A DNA stretch of 64,000 nt from the NCBI RefSeq assembly GCF_019207085.1, contig NZ_JAATOM010000007.1:62001-126000 (forward strand). The letters run 5' to 3'. The position numbers were made by a program, and so were the translations under genes. The DNA comes from Variovorax sp. dw_308 (lineage in GTDB: Bacteria > Pseudomonadota > Gammaproteobacteria > Burkholderiales > Burkholderiaceae_C). Shown in pieces: positions 20,250 to 31,076 of the stretch (its first letter is position 1; the number at the start of each line of letters is the position of its first letter). Below the pieces are notes generated by a model that had not been told where the DNA came from, searched no databases, and saw nothing but the letters and a program-made list of their open reading frames with translations.

Positions 20250-21650
20250 ATGGACATGCAGGCAACTTTCAAGCTGGCCACGCTGGCCGTCGCCATCCTC
20301 GCGGCGCTCGGCGGATGCGCAGGAACTTCGAGCAACAACGGCGCGCCGATCGGACCGGCGCTTGCCTCCACCATGCCCGAGGCGACGGAGACACCCCCGC
20401 GGCCCACTGCCTGCCCGCCTGCCGTGCCCGCCGCCGCAAGCTGCCTCACGGGTGTCGATTCGAGGGGGGCCATCTACCTCATCGCCAAGCCGGCCAACTG
20501 GAACGGCGTGCTCGTGCTGCACGCGCACGGCGGGCCGAACCTGGAAGCCCCCTCGGCCCAGCGCGCGGCCGAAGACCTGACGCGCTGGGCCGTCATGGTG
20601 GACGCCGGCTATGCCTGGGCCGGCTCCACCTTCCGCCAGGGCGGTGTCGCGGTCCGCGCCGCCGCCGAGGACACGGAGCGCCTGCGCGGCATCTTCCGCC
20701 GGTACGTCGGCAAGCCCACCCGCACGATCCTGCACGGGCAGTCCTGGGGCGCCGGCGTGGCAGCCAAGGCCGCCGGGATGTTCACCGCGCAGACGGTCGG
20801 CGAGACACCGTACGACGGCGTGCTGCTGTCGAGCGGCGTGCTGGCCGGCGGCAGCCGCTCCTACGATTTCCGCACCGACCTGCGCGTGGTCTACCAGTCC
20901 CTCTGCCACAACCATCCGCGCCCGGCCGAAACGCAGTACCCGCTGAACCTGGGCCTGCCGGCCGGCGCGAAGATGACACAGGCCGACCTCAGCGCCCGTG
21001 TCAACGAATGCCTGGCCCTCGACAAGCCCGCCGCCAACCGCACGCCCGAGCAGCAAGCGCGCGTGCAGACCATCGAGAAGGTCATCAGGATCCCGGCCAG
21101 CGCGATCCACTCGCACATGAGCTGGGCCACCTTCCACTACCAGGACATCAGCAGCAAGCGCACCGGCGGCGCGAGCCCCTTCGGCAACATGGGCGTGACG
21201 TACGCAGGCTCGCCCGACGACGCAGCCCTCAATGCCGGCGTGGCCCGTTACAGCGCCGACCCGGCCGCCTACCAGCGCTTTGCCGCGGACACCGACCCGA
21301 CCGGCAAGATCCCCGTGCCGGTGCTCGCGGTCAAGTGGATCAGCGACCCCACGGCCTTCGTCGAACTCGACTCGTACTTCAAGTCGGTGATGGACCGCGG
21401 CGGCAGCGGCGAGCGCCTGGTGCAGACCTTCACCACGCAGGGCACGCACAGCTACATCAGCAGCCCGACCTATCCGACGCTGGTGACGGCTCTGCTGGCA
21501 TGGATCGAACAGGGCGCCAAGCCGACACCCGCCAGCATTGCCGCGGCCTGCCCTGCCAACGAAGCCAGGTTCGGCGCAGGTTGCAGCTTCGACCCGGGCT
21601 ACACACCTGCCGCGCTGGAAAGCCGCGTGCCGGCGCGCAATCGACCCTGA
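20250..21650 (+). CDS. Lipoprotein of the alpha/beta-hydrolase fold
   Basis: A 466-residue exported protein. A lipobox (AALGGCAG, Cys23) follows a hydrophobic signal. The core has an alpha/beta-hydrolase look: NGVLVLHAHGGPN (an HG oxyanion loop), the nucleophile elbow HGQSWGAG and a late His in TQGTHSYI. Segments such as AGSTFRQGG resemble putative peptidases and esterases of Comamonadaceae. Cysteines in the N- and C-terminal parts suggest disulfides. It is divergent from the hut importer, but nothing links it to histidine use. The substrate is unknown. Confidence 0.75.
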   Translation: MDMQATFKLATLAVAILAALGGCAGTSSNNGAPIGPALASTMPEATETPPRPTACPPAVPAAASCLTGVDSRGAIYLIAKPANWNGVLVLHAHGGPNLEAPSAQRAAEDLTRWAVMVDAGYAWAGSTFRQGGVAVRAAAEDTERLRGIFRRYVGKPTRTILHGQSWGAGVAAKAAGMFTAQTVGETPYDGVLLSSGVLAGGSRSYDFRTDLRVVYQSLCHNHPRPAETQYPLNLGLPAGAKMTQADLSARVNECLALDKPAANRTPEQQARVQTIEKVIRIPASAIHSHMSWATFHYQDISSKRTGGASPFGNMGVTYAGSPDDAALNAGVARYSADPAAYQRFAADTDPTGKIPVPVLAVKWISDPTAFVELDSYFKSVMDRGGSGERLVQTFTTQGTHSYISSPTYPTLVTALLAWIEQGAKPTPASIAAACPANEARFGAGCSFDPGYTPAALESRVPARNRP

Positions 21651-21717
21651 AGGACAGGAAGTCACGTTTCGACCCGCCTGATGCTGGCGACGCCGCAAGG
21701 CTGAGACAATCGGGACC

Positions 21718-23646
<1,929 letters not shown>

Positions 23647-25268
23647 CTCTGGCCAGCCTCGCCAGGAGGGCTGTCGACCCAGGTTCGTGATGATCCGGTT
23701 GCCGCGCGAGGGCGAGCGATTCAACAGCGGCTCCCAGGCCTTCGCATCGGCCTTCTGCCGCGCCGCCTCGGACTTGGGCATGCCGTTGTTGGGGCATTGG
23801 CCCGCAAGCGCCGTCGCCAGCAGGGCCTCGGCCGGCTCGCCCAGCGCGTGGCTGAAATCGTCGGCCACGAAGCAGTCCGGCTGGAAGCCATCGCCATAGT
23901 CGCCGAAGCCTTGCTGGTTCACGCCCTTGAACTGGATCGCGAAGTAGGTCGTTCCGCAGTTGTCCTCAGGCACGAACGCATACGGCTTGCCGCAGGTGGC
24001 TCCGCCGATGAGGTTGACCTTCACGCCGATGCCGCGCAGTCCGTTCACCACCGACTCGCTGGCCGAGCAGGTGTCCGGCCCGGTGAGGACCGTGACCTCC
24101 TTCAGCCCCAGTTGCGGCAGCGCCTGGTACGTCGGCGCCGAATAGCCCTGCGCATAGGCGTAGAAAGGGATGCTGGCCTGGGCCGGCGTCAGTCGGAACG
24201 GGTTCTTGCTGTTGAACTCCAGCCGCTCGAAGGTCTTGCCGACGGTGGCATCGCCCGAGGCCACCATGTAGGCCAGTTCGCTCGCGATGCTCAGCATGCC
24301 GCCGCCGTTGTAGCGCATGTCCAGCACCAGGTCCTTCGCGCCGGCGCCGTTGAGCGCATTGACCGCGGCGATCAGCTGGACCTCGGACGGCCCGTTGTGG
24401 TCGTTGAACTGGAAGTAACCGACTCGGCCCTTCGCGGTGTCGAAGGTCTTCACGTTCTGCACCGGCGACTGCGTAATGTTGGCCGAAGCCAGCGTGACGG
24501 TGCGCGTGCCGCCGTCGAGCAGGCCCAGCTTGAAGGAGTGCAATTCGCCGGCATTCGCGGGCGACAGGCCTGCGTTGAGCCTTGCCGTGTCCGTGCCATT
24601 GACCACGTCGACGCCGTCGACCTCCAGCAACTTCATGCCCCGGCTGACGCCAGCCAGCGCCGCGGGCGAGTCCGGCTCGAGGTAAGCCACGCGCACGTCG
24701 CGCGGACTCGTGCGCTGCAGGAAGGCCAGTTCCATGCCGTAGCCGACCGACAAGCCGGCCGAAAGGTTGAGGTATTCGGCCGTGTCCTCGGTGAAGTGGA
24801 AGCGGTCCTTGTCGTGGCCGGTCGCGGTCTTCCGGGGCGTCTTCAGCACGTTGAAGTAGTCGACCGGCGTGGCATAGGCACTGGCCAGCAACCCACCCGG
24901 CACCTCGTCGAACCAGAGGTAGGTCTCGTCGATCCAGCTGCGGACCCAATGCTTCTCGTCATCGAGCGTGCCGGCGCGGTCGCGGAACGGAGTGCCGGTC
25001 GCGGGGTCGGTGCCGATGCGCGGCGCCGCGCATCGGTCCGCCACCGTGGAAGACGCGGCGATGGGCTCCGACGGCGCCGTTGCCGGCGCCTGCATCAATG
25101 CCAGCGCGGCGAGATTGCCGCCCCCTGCACCACCACCGCCACCACCGCCACCACAGGCGGTCAACGCCAAGCCGGCAACGACCCCGGCACCCCAACGCAT
25201 GTTCAGCCTCACTGCCTCGCCCTCCCGGAAATTTGCGGGAGAGCCTAACAGCGTCGATGCCGTCTTGA

Positions 25269-26810
25269 CTATCTCTTCAACGTGTCGATCAGTCGGTTTT
25301 CGCGAATTGGGGTGCGCCACAGGGTGGGCGTCGCACCGCTGGCCGCCTTTTCGAGCTGGATGGCCGTCTTCGCAGCGGTCGGACAGGCGCCGCCGCGCAG
25401 CATCATGAGCGCGGCGGCCAGGCGGCCCTCGGCCGGGTCGCCCAGGTCGTGGGTGAGGTCGTCCGCCACCACGCAGTTGGGCGCGAAGCCGTCGCTGTAG
25501 TCGCCGAAGCCCTGCTGGTTCACACCCTTGAACTGGATGGTGAAGTAGGTGGTGCCGCAGTTGTCTTGCGGGAAGTAGCCATAGGGCTTGCCGCAGGTGG
25601 CGCCGCCGACGAGGTTGACGCTGACACCCACGCCGCGCAGCGAGTTGATGATGGACTCGCTGGCCGAGCAGGTGTCCGGCCCAGTCAGCATCGTCACGCG
25701 GGAGAGGCCCAGTTGCGGCAGCGGCTGGCCGGGCGTCGTCGAGTAGCCGCGCGTGCTGCCATAGAAGGGCACGCGGGTCTGGTCTTCGGAGAGCTGGAAC
25801 GGGTTCTTGCCGTTGAACTGCAGCAATTCGAAGGTCGTGTCCTGGGTGGCCGCGGGCGTGGCCACCATGTAGGCCAACTGGCTCGCGATGGAGAGCAGGC
25901 CGCCGCCGTTGTAGCGCAGGTCGATCACCAGGTCGCCGATGCCGTTGTCCTTGAACTGACGGATCGCCGCGATCAGTTGCGCTTCGGCCGCCTCGTTGTG
26001 GTCGTTGAAAAGGAGGTAGCCCACGGGGTGTCCACCGACGTCGATCGTCCTGGCGCTCACGGTCGGGCTGCTGCGCACGCCGGCCGCGACGAGCGACGCA
26101 ACGACGGTGCTGCCGTCCGGCCGGGCCAGCTTGAACAGGTGCCGCTCGCCCGCCGCGACGGGCGCCAGGCCCGCATTGAGCGCGGCGACGTCGCTCCCGT
26201 TGACCACGTCGACGCCGTCGATCTCCAGCACCTTCGCGCCACGCCCGATGCCGGCGGAGCCTGCCGGCGTGCCGGGCTCCGCCGAGGCCACGCGCACGTC
26301 GCGGGGCGGCGCGGCGCTGAGGAACGCCAACTCCATCCCGTAGCTTGCGGTCGCCACGCCCGTGCTGGCGACTTGGCGATAGGCGGCCGTGTCGTAGGTG
26401 AAGTGGAAGCGGTCCTTGGGCCGGCCCGAGGGCGCGGTCGCCGATGTCTTCAGCACCGCGAAGTAGTCGATGGGCGTCGCGTAGTTGGCGGCCACCAGAT
26501 TGCGGGGCACCTCCTCGTACCAGAGGTAGGTCTCGTCGGTCCAGCCGCGAAGCCAGCGCTTTTCGTCGCTGGTCGTGCCCGGGACGTCAGGGTAGGTAGC
26601 ACCGGTGTCGGGATCGATGCCCTGGCGCGGCGCCGCACAACGCCCCGCCACGGTGGACGACGCGACGATCTCGTCCTTGGCAGTGGCGCCGGACGTCGCG
26701 GCCAGTGCCGGGATCGGCAGGACGCCGCCTCCTCCACCGGCACCGCCACCACATCCACCCAGGACGAGTGCACCGATGAATCCCGCGCACCATCGAACTT
26801 GCCGCTTCAT
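25269..26810 (-). CDS. S41-family peptidase lipoprotein
   Basis: A 513-residue tandem paralogue of the gene at 23401, with the same order: lipobox (LVLGGC, Cys20), Gly-rich linker, DETYLWYEEVP region, PDZ-like segment (VRVASAEPGTPAGSAGI), DLVIDLRYNGGGLLS, catalytic Ser in TCSASESI and Lys in CGKPYG. It ends NRLIDTLKR, which gives the expected terminus of the pair. The start at 26810 has AAGGACC upstream. The 68-bp gap to the sister gene suggests co-transcription. Family members trim or degrade periplasmic proteins; targets are unknown. Confidence 0.87.
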   Translation of the reverse strand: MKRQVRWCAGFIGALVLGGCGGGAGGGGGVLPIPALAATSGATAKDEIVASSTVAGRCAAPRQGIDPDTGATYPDVPGTTSDEKRWLRGWTDETYLWYEEVPRNLVAANYATPIDYFAVLKTSATAPSGRPKDRFHFTYDTAAYRQVASTGVATASYGMELAFLSAAPPRDVRVASAEPGTPAGSAGIGRGAKVLEIDGVDVVNGSDVAALNAGLAPVAAGERHLFKLARPDGSTVVASLVAAGVRSSPTVSARTIDVGGHPVGYLLFNDHNEAAEAQLIAAIRQFKDNGIGDLVIDLRYNGGGLLSIASQLAYMVATPAATQDTTFELLQFNGKNPFQLSEDQTRVPFYGSTRGYSTTPGQPLPQLGLSRVTMLTGPDTCSASESIINSLRGVGVSVNLVGGATCGKPYGYFPQDNCGTTYFTIQFKGVNQQGFGDYSDGFAPNCVVADDLTHDLGDPAEGRLAAALMMLRGGACPTAAKTAIQLEKAASGATPTLWRTPIRENRLIDTLKR

Positions 26811-26940
26811 TTGCCAGGTCCTTCCCATCCGAGGGACACAGCCTAGCAATTAACGAAAGTTAGCAATGACTCGAAAGAATTAGCTTTCAGGCCCCAGCGC
26901 CGTCAAAGACGCCTGATTCTGAAAAAATATTCTCTGGCAA

Positions 26941-29265
26941 CTACTGGACGAAGCCCATGCCGCGCGATTCGCGCACTTCCGGCTTAATCCGATGTTCTGC
27001 TTCGAGTTGGTCGAGGAATTCGGACGCGGAAAATTCGGTTGCGAGGATATCGGTCTGGCGTTTGACCGCCGCGAAATCGCCAGGGCAGAGCTGGTCGAGC
27101 CTTGCGAGCCGCGCACGCAATTCGCCGGTCAGGAGCGCCGTATCGCCGGCCAGCGCTTCCACGACGAACATGCGTTCGCGCTGCGCCGCCGTCAGCGGCA
27201 TGAACTTGATCTTGAAGGTGAAGCGCCGCAGCGCCGCCTGGTCGAGCCGGTCGAGCAGGTTGGTGGTGCAGACGAACACCCCGTTGAAACGCTCCATGCC
27301 CTGCAGCATCTCGTTGACTTCGGTGACCTCGTAGGTGCGCTGCGCGCCGCGGCGGTCTTGCAGGAACGAGTCGGCCTCGTCGAGCAGCAGCACGGCCTTC
27401 TCGGCCTCGGCCTCCTTGAACATGGCGGCCATGTTCTGCTCGGTCTCACCGACGTACTTGCTCATCAGGTCGCTGGCCTGCTTGATGATGAGCGGCCGGC
27501 CGATGGCGCGCGCCATGTGCTCGGCCAGCGCGGTCTTGCCGGTGCCCGGCGCGCCGTAGAAGCACAACGTGCCGTGGCCGCGCGCCTTCACCGCCTCGAC
27601 GATGCGCGGGATCTCGAAGCGGGTCTCGACATTGAGCATGTCGAGGTCGTAGGTGGTGACGCTGCGCCTTTCGCCATGCCCCGTTTCGCCGGTGCCCAGC
27701 GCCAGGTCCGCGTTCTTGAGCTGCCGCTCGATGAGCGATTCGACCGTCACCTCGTCGGTCTTGGCCAGTTCCGCGAAGCGCGCCGCCGTGCGGATCTGCG
27801 CAGGCGTCAGGCCCTTGCGCTCGGCCAGCTTGGCAGTGAAGGCCTCGGACACCGGAATGCCTTCAAGCGTCTTGCGCACCAGTTGCTCGCGTGCGCCGGG
27901 CGGCGGCGACTTGAGCTCGAGGTGGTAGGCAAACCGGCGCCGGAATGCCGGGTCGATCTGCTCGATGCGGTTGGTCACCCACAGCGTGGGCACCGCGTTC
28001 GATTCGAGGATCTGGTTGACCCAGGCCTTGCCGCTGACGCTGCCGCTGGTCGGCGCGGAGATCTGCTCGGCGCGCGCCATGTATTGCGCGGCCTCGGTGC
28101 TGATCGGCGGGAACACGTCCTCGACTTCGTCGAACAGCAGGGCGGCCTGCGCACTGCCCTTGAGGAAGACCTGCGCGATCTGCAGCGAGCGATAGCGGTC
28201 GCGACCGCTCAATGAATTGCCGTCGCGGTCGGCGTACTCGACCTCGAACAGCTCCAGCCCGGCGGCTTGCGCCGCCACCTTGGCCAATTCCGTCTTGCCG
28301 GTGCCGGGCGGCCCGTAGAGCAGCACGTTGACGCCCGGCTCCTTGCGCGCCACCGCGGCGCGCAGCAAGGTGACCAGCATCTGCGCCTCGTCGGCCACGA
28401 AGGAAAAATCGTCGACCCCCAGCGCGCTCTTGGTCGACGGCCGCGTGAACACCGCCATCAATTCATTCTGGTCGCGGTACTCGCGCATCAGCACGGGCGG
28501 CAGCTTCTCGCTGACCTTCATCAGGTCGGCCAGGTCGGTGATGTTGTGTTCGGAGATGAGGTTCTCGACCAGGCCGATGCGCTCCAGGCGCGAGCCGGCG
28601 CGCAGGGCCTCGCCCACCTCGCTCGCATTGACGCCCGCCACTTCGGCGATGGCGGCATAGGCCTCGGGCGCATTGTTGACCTTGAATTCCACCAGCAGCG
28701 AACGCAGGTCGCGCTGGTAGCGCGCCAGCGTGCCGTAGAGCAGCAGCGCACGCTCGGCCTTGTTCAGCAGCAGCAGGCCGGCCAGCGCATCGATGTTCTT
28801 CTCGACCAGCGTCGACTGCTTGCGCAGCGCATGCGTGAGCCAGTCGCGCGTGGCCGACAACACCGAGAGCAGGTCCTTCGGCTGGTCCTTCGCGTACTCG
28901 TCGAGGTAGAAGAACAGCGTGCCTTCTTCATAGGGCCCGCGCCAGACGCCGTGGCGCTCCAGCAATGTGCGGCTGTCGAGCACCTCGACGCCCTTCCAGA
29001 TCTCGTTGCCCGCGCAACGCCGACCGAGGAATTCGCGCAGCCGCTGCAGCACGGCCGTCGGCCAGACGAGATGACGGCCCGTCAGGGAGAGCAGGCCGTT
29101 GAGGTCGCGCCGCACGTTGAAGCGCGGTCCCTGCTTGGCCGCCAGCGTCAGCACGAAATGCGAACACATGAGTTCCAGCACCGGCGCGCCCTTGAGTCCA
29201 GGCGAAGGCACGGCCTGGCTGCGCGATGCAGCCGCCACCTCATCCACACCGGAACGCTTGACCAT
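26941..29265 (-). CDS. Tandem AAA+ ATPase
   Basis: A 774-residue cytosolic protein with two AAA+ modules behind an uncharacterised N-terminal region of about 300 residues. Module 1 has Walker A GPPGTGKTELAK and Walker B ALLFDEVEDVF. Module 2 has Walker A GAPGTGKTALAE, VGETEQNM, Walker B VLLLDEADSFL and a sensor region VCTTNLLD. Two stacked modules recall Cdc48/p97 or ClpB-like remodelling machines, but no known adaptor or protease domain is visible. The N-terminal part contains a helical segment (LLLLNKAERALLLYGTLARYQ). It lies 130 bp upstream of the S41 pair on the same strand. Function unassigned. Confidence 0.85.
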   Translation of the reverse strand: MVKRSGVDEVAAASRSQAVPSPGLKGAPVLELMCSHFVLTLAAKQGPRFNVRRDLNGLLSLTGRHLVWPTAVLQRLREFLGRRCAGNEIWKGVEVLDSRTLLERHGVWRGPYEEGTLFFYLDEYAKDQPKDLLSVLSATRDWLTHALRKQSTLVEKNIDALAGLLLLNKAERALLLYGTLARYQRDLRSLLVEFKVNNAPEAYAAIAEVAGVNASEVGEALRAGSRLERIGLVENLISEHNITDLADLMKVSEKLPPVLMREYRDQNELMAVFTRPSTKSALGVDDFSFVADEAQMLVTLLRAAVARKEPGVNVLLYGPPGTGKTELAKVAAQAAGLELFEVEYADRDGNSLSGRDRYRSLQIAQVFLKGSAQAALLFDEVEDVFPPISTEAAQYMARAEQISAPTSGSVSGKAWVNQILESNAVPTLWVTNRIEQIDPAFRRRFAYHLELKSPPPGAREQLVRKTLEGIPVSEAFTAKLAERKGLTPAQIRTAARFAELAKTDEVTVESLIERQLKNADLALGTGETGHGERRSVTTYDLDMLNVETRFEIPRIVEAVKARGHGTLCFYGAPGTGKTALAEHMARAIGRPLIIKQASDLMSKYVGETEQNMAAMFKEAEAEKAVLLLDEADSFLQDRRGAQRTYEVTEVNEMLQGMERFNGVFVCTTNLLDRLDQAALRRFTFKIKFMPLTAAQRERMFVVEALAGDTALLTGELRARLARLDQLCPGDFAAVKRQTDILATEFSASEFLDQLEAEHRIKPEVRESRGMGFVQ

Positions 29266-29383
29266 GCGGGACTACCCTTCTCCAAGAGCCGACTCAGCGC
29301 GACCATAACGCAGAGTTTTAGGTTCGGGAAGAAATGGGAACAGTAAAAACCCTGATGTTACGAATCCGTCCACAATTCCAGAC

Positions 29384-30583
29384 ATGGTTGAAATTGAACA
29401 GATCGCCAAGGCGGCCACCCGACTGCGCGGGCAATTGCTCGACACCCCCTGCGTGGAATCGCGCACGCTCTCTGAAATCGTGGGGGCGCAGGTGTTCCTC
29501 AAGTTCGAGAACTTGCAGTTCACGGCGTCCTTCAAGGAACGCGGGGCCTGCAACAAGCTGGTGGATTTGTCGGAAAGCGGCGTGCGCGGCGTCATTGCGA
29601 TGTCGGCCGGCAATCACGCGCAGGGCGTGGCCTATCACGCGCAGCGGCTGGGCCTGCGTGCGCTGATCGTGATGCCGCGCTTCACGCCCGGCGTGAAGAT
29701 CGAGCGCACGCGCGGCTTCGGCGCGGAGGTGGTGTTGCACGGCGACACGCTGGAAGGCGCTCGCGCCCATGCGTTCGAGCTGGCCGAGCGCGAGGGCCTG
29801 AGCTTCGTGCATCCCTATGACGACGAGGCCATCATCGCCGGCCAAGGCACGGTGGCGCTCGAAATGCTCGATGCGGTGCCCGAACTCGACACACTGGTGG
29901 TGTCGGTCGGCGGCGGCGGGCTCATCGCCGGCATGGCGGTCGCGGCGCGCGCGCGCAAACGGGGCATCGAGATCGTCGGCGTGCAGACGACGCGATTCCC
30001 GGCGATGGTCAACGCCATCAAGGGCACGCAGCACCCGATGGGCAACAGCACGATCGCCGAGGGCATCGCCGTCGGAACACCGGGCGTGCTGACCCGCGAA
30101 ATCATCAAGAACCTGGTGGATGACCTGCTGCTGGTCGACGAGGGCGACATCGAGCAGGCCGTATTGATGCTGCTCGAAATCGAGAAGACGCTGGTCGAGG
30201 GTGCCGGTGCCGCGGGCCTCGCGGCCCTGCTGCGCCACCCCGAGCGCTTCCGCGGCAAGAAGGTCGGCCTGGTGCTGTCGGGCGGCAATATCGATCCCTT
30301 GCTGCTGGCCGCCATCATCGAGCGCGGCATGGTGCGGGCCGGCCGCCTGGCCCGCGTGCGGGTGAGCGCACGGGACGTCCCCGGCTCGCTGGCCCACATC
30401 ACGGCGACCGTCGCCGAAGCGGGCGCCAACATCGACGAAGTCCACCACCAGCGGGCCTTTACCATGCTGGCAGCACAGAACGTCGACGTCGAACTGGTGT
30501 TGCAAACCCGCGGGCGGCCCCATCTCGCATCGGTGCTCGACGCGCTTCATGCGGCCGGTTTCGCCGCCGAAGAGCAACGTTAG
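29384..30583 (+). CDS. ilvA: Threonine ammonia-lyase (threonine dehydratase) with ACT domain
   Basis: A PLP enzyme that turns threonine into 2-oxobutanoate and ammonia, feeding isoleucine synthesis or threonine breakdown. The protein has 399 residues. The PLP lysine is Lys51 (FTASFKERGACN), with MSAGNHAQGVAY and the phosphate loop SVGGGGLIAGMA near residue 172. A single ACT-type domain occupies the C-terminus (about 325-399, DVPGSLAHITATVAEAGANI). The short single-ACT form is closer to the IlvA/TdcB hybrid class than to E. coli IlvA with two ACT-like repeats. The gene stands alone, divergent from the AAA+ gene. The symbol is by function; biosynthetic or catabolic use is not settled. Confidence 0.9.
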   Translation: MVEIEQIAKAATRLRGQLLDTPCVESRTLSEIVGAQVFLKFENLQFTASFKERGACNKLVDLSESGVRGVIAMSAGNHAQGVAYHAQRLGLRALIVMPRFTPGVKIERTRGFGAEVVLHGDTLEGARAHAFELAEREGLSFVHPYDDEAIIAGQGTVALEMLDAVPELDTLVVSVGGGGLIAGMAVAARARKRGIEIVGVQTTRFPAMVNAIKGTQHPMGNSTIAEGIAVGTPGVLTREIIKNLVDDLLLVDEGDIEQAVLMLLEIEKTLVEGAGAAGLAALLRHPERFRGKKVGLVLSGGNIDPLLLAAIIERGMVRAGRLARVRVSARDVPGSLAHITATVAEAGANIDEVHHQRAFTMLAAQNVDVELVLQTRGRPHLASVLDALHAAGFAAEEQR

Positions 30584-30661
30584 GCGATGCTGGACGCATC
30601 TTGTGCGCGGCGGACGCGCATCGTGAGCGGACTTCACTTGCCTTGGCTATAGGCCAAAAGT

Positions 30662-30722
30662 CGCACATTTTCAGGGGGCGGACCCTGACATGATGTGTCG
30701 GAGCGTGCCCCTAAAATGTGCG
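30662..30722. other. Strong hairpin between ilvA and the small membrane protein gene
   Basis: CGCACATTTT (30662-30671) pairs perfectly with AAAATGTGCG (30713-30722), and the inner AGGGGGC/GCCCCT bases extend the stem. There is no T-run, so it is not a standard terminator. It ends 28 bp before the small ORF and may be part of the leader of the small ORF-pckG unit. Confidence 0.7.
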
Positions 30723-30750
30723 CCAGTTTTGCGAACCTGAGGTATCCCCG

Positions 30751-30903
30751 ATGTCCACCCCTACCCCCGTCGAACCGGGTCACGACGCGATCGTCGAAAA
30801 CGATGCCGTCGAATCCATCGTCCATCTGATGCCGCTCGTCCTCCCGATCGTGGGCGGCGTGCTGATGCTGTTGCTGGCATCCATCGCCGTCTTCATGGCC
30901 TGA
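30751..30903 (+). CDS. Small single-span membrane protein upstream of pckG
   Basis: A 50-residue ORF with an acidic N-terminus ([19 protein letters not shown]) and one membrane span ([23 protein letters not shown]). GAGG lies 9 bases before the ATG. Its codon use matches the neighbours, which supports it as a real gene. It precedes pckG by 173 bp. The function is unknown. Confidence 0.65.
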   Translation: MSTPTPVEPGHDAIVENDAVESIVHLMPLVLPIVGGVLMLLLASIAVFMA

Positions 30904-30990
30904 CGCAGGCGCCGGCCGGGCGGCCCTCCAAGGCGCCCGCCTCGTCTCGTCGCCCTCCCCTCGCTTCTCCATGCGATACCGGGCTCCGGA

Positions 30991-31064
30991 AGAAAACGTT
31001 TTCTCCAACGGTCTTTGCGCACCGCTGCGCCAAGGTCCGTTCGAAAAGACGATTTTCAAAGACC
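30991..31064 (+). promoter_or_regulatory. Palindrome and hairpin in the pckG leader
   Basis: AGAAAACGTTTTCT (30991-31004) is a perfect 14-bp palindrome suited to a dimeric repressor. Just after it, GGTCTTTG (31010-31017) pairs with CAAAGACC (31057-31064), placing a hairpin directly before the AGGAGA ribosome-binding site of pckG. This suggests both operator control and a structured 5' leader; the factor is not identified. Confidence 0.55.
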
Positions 31065-31076
31065 AGGAGATTTCCG

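Noticed and set aside
26941..29265. AAA+ ATPase plus S41 peptidases as an anti-phage defence system
   Set aside because: The peptidases are exported lipoproteins while the ATPase is cytosolic; no nuclease, sensor or mobile context is present.
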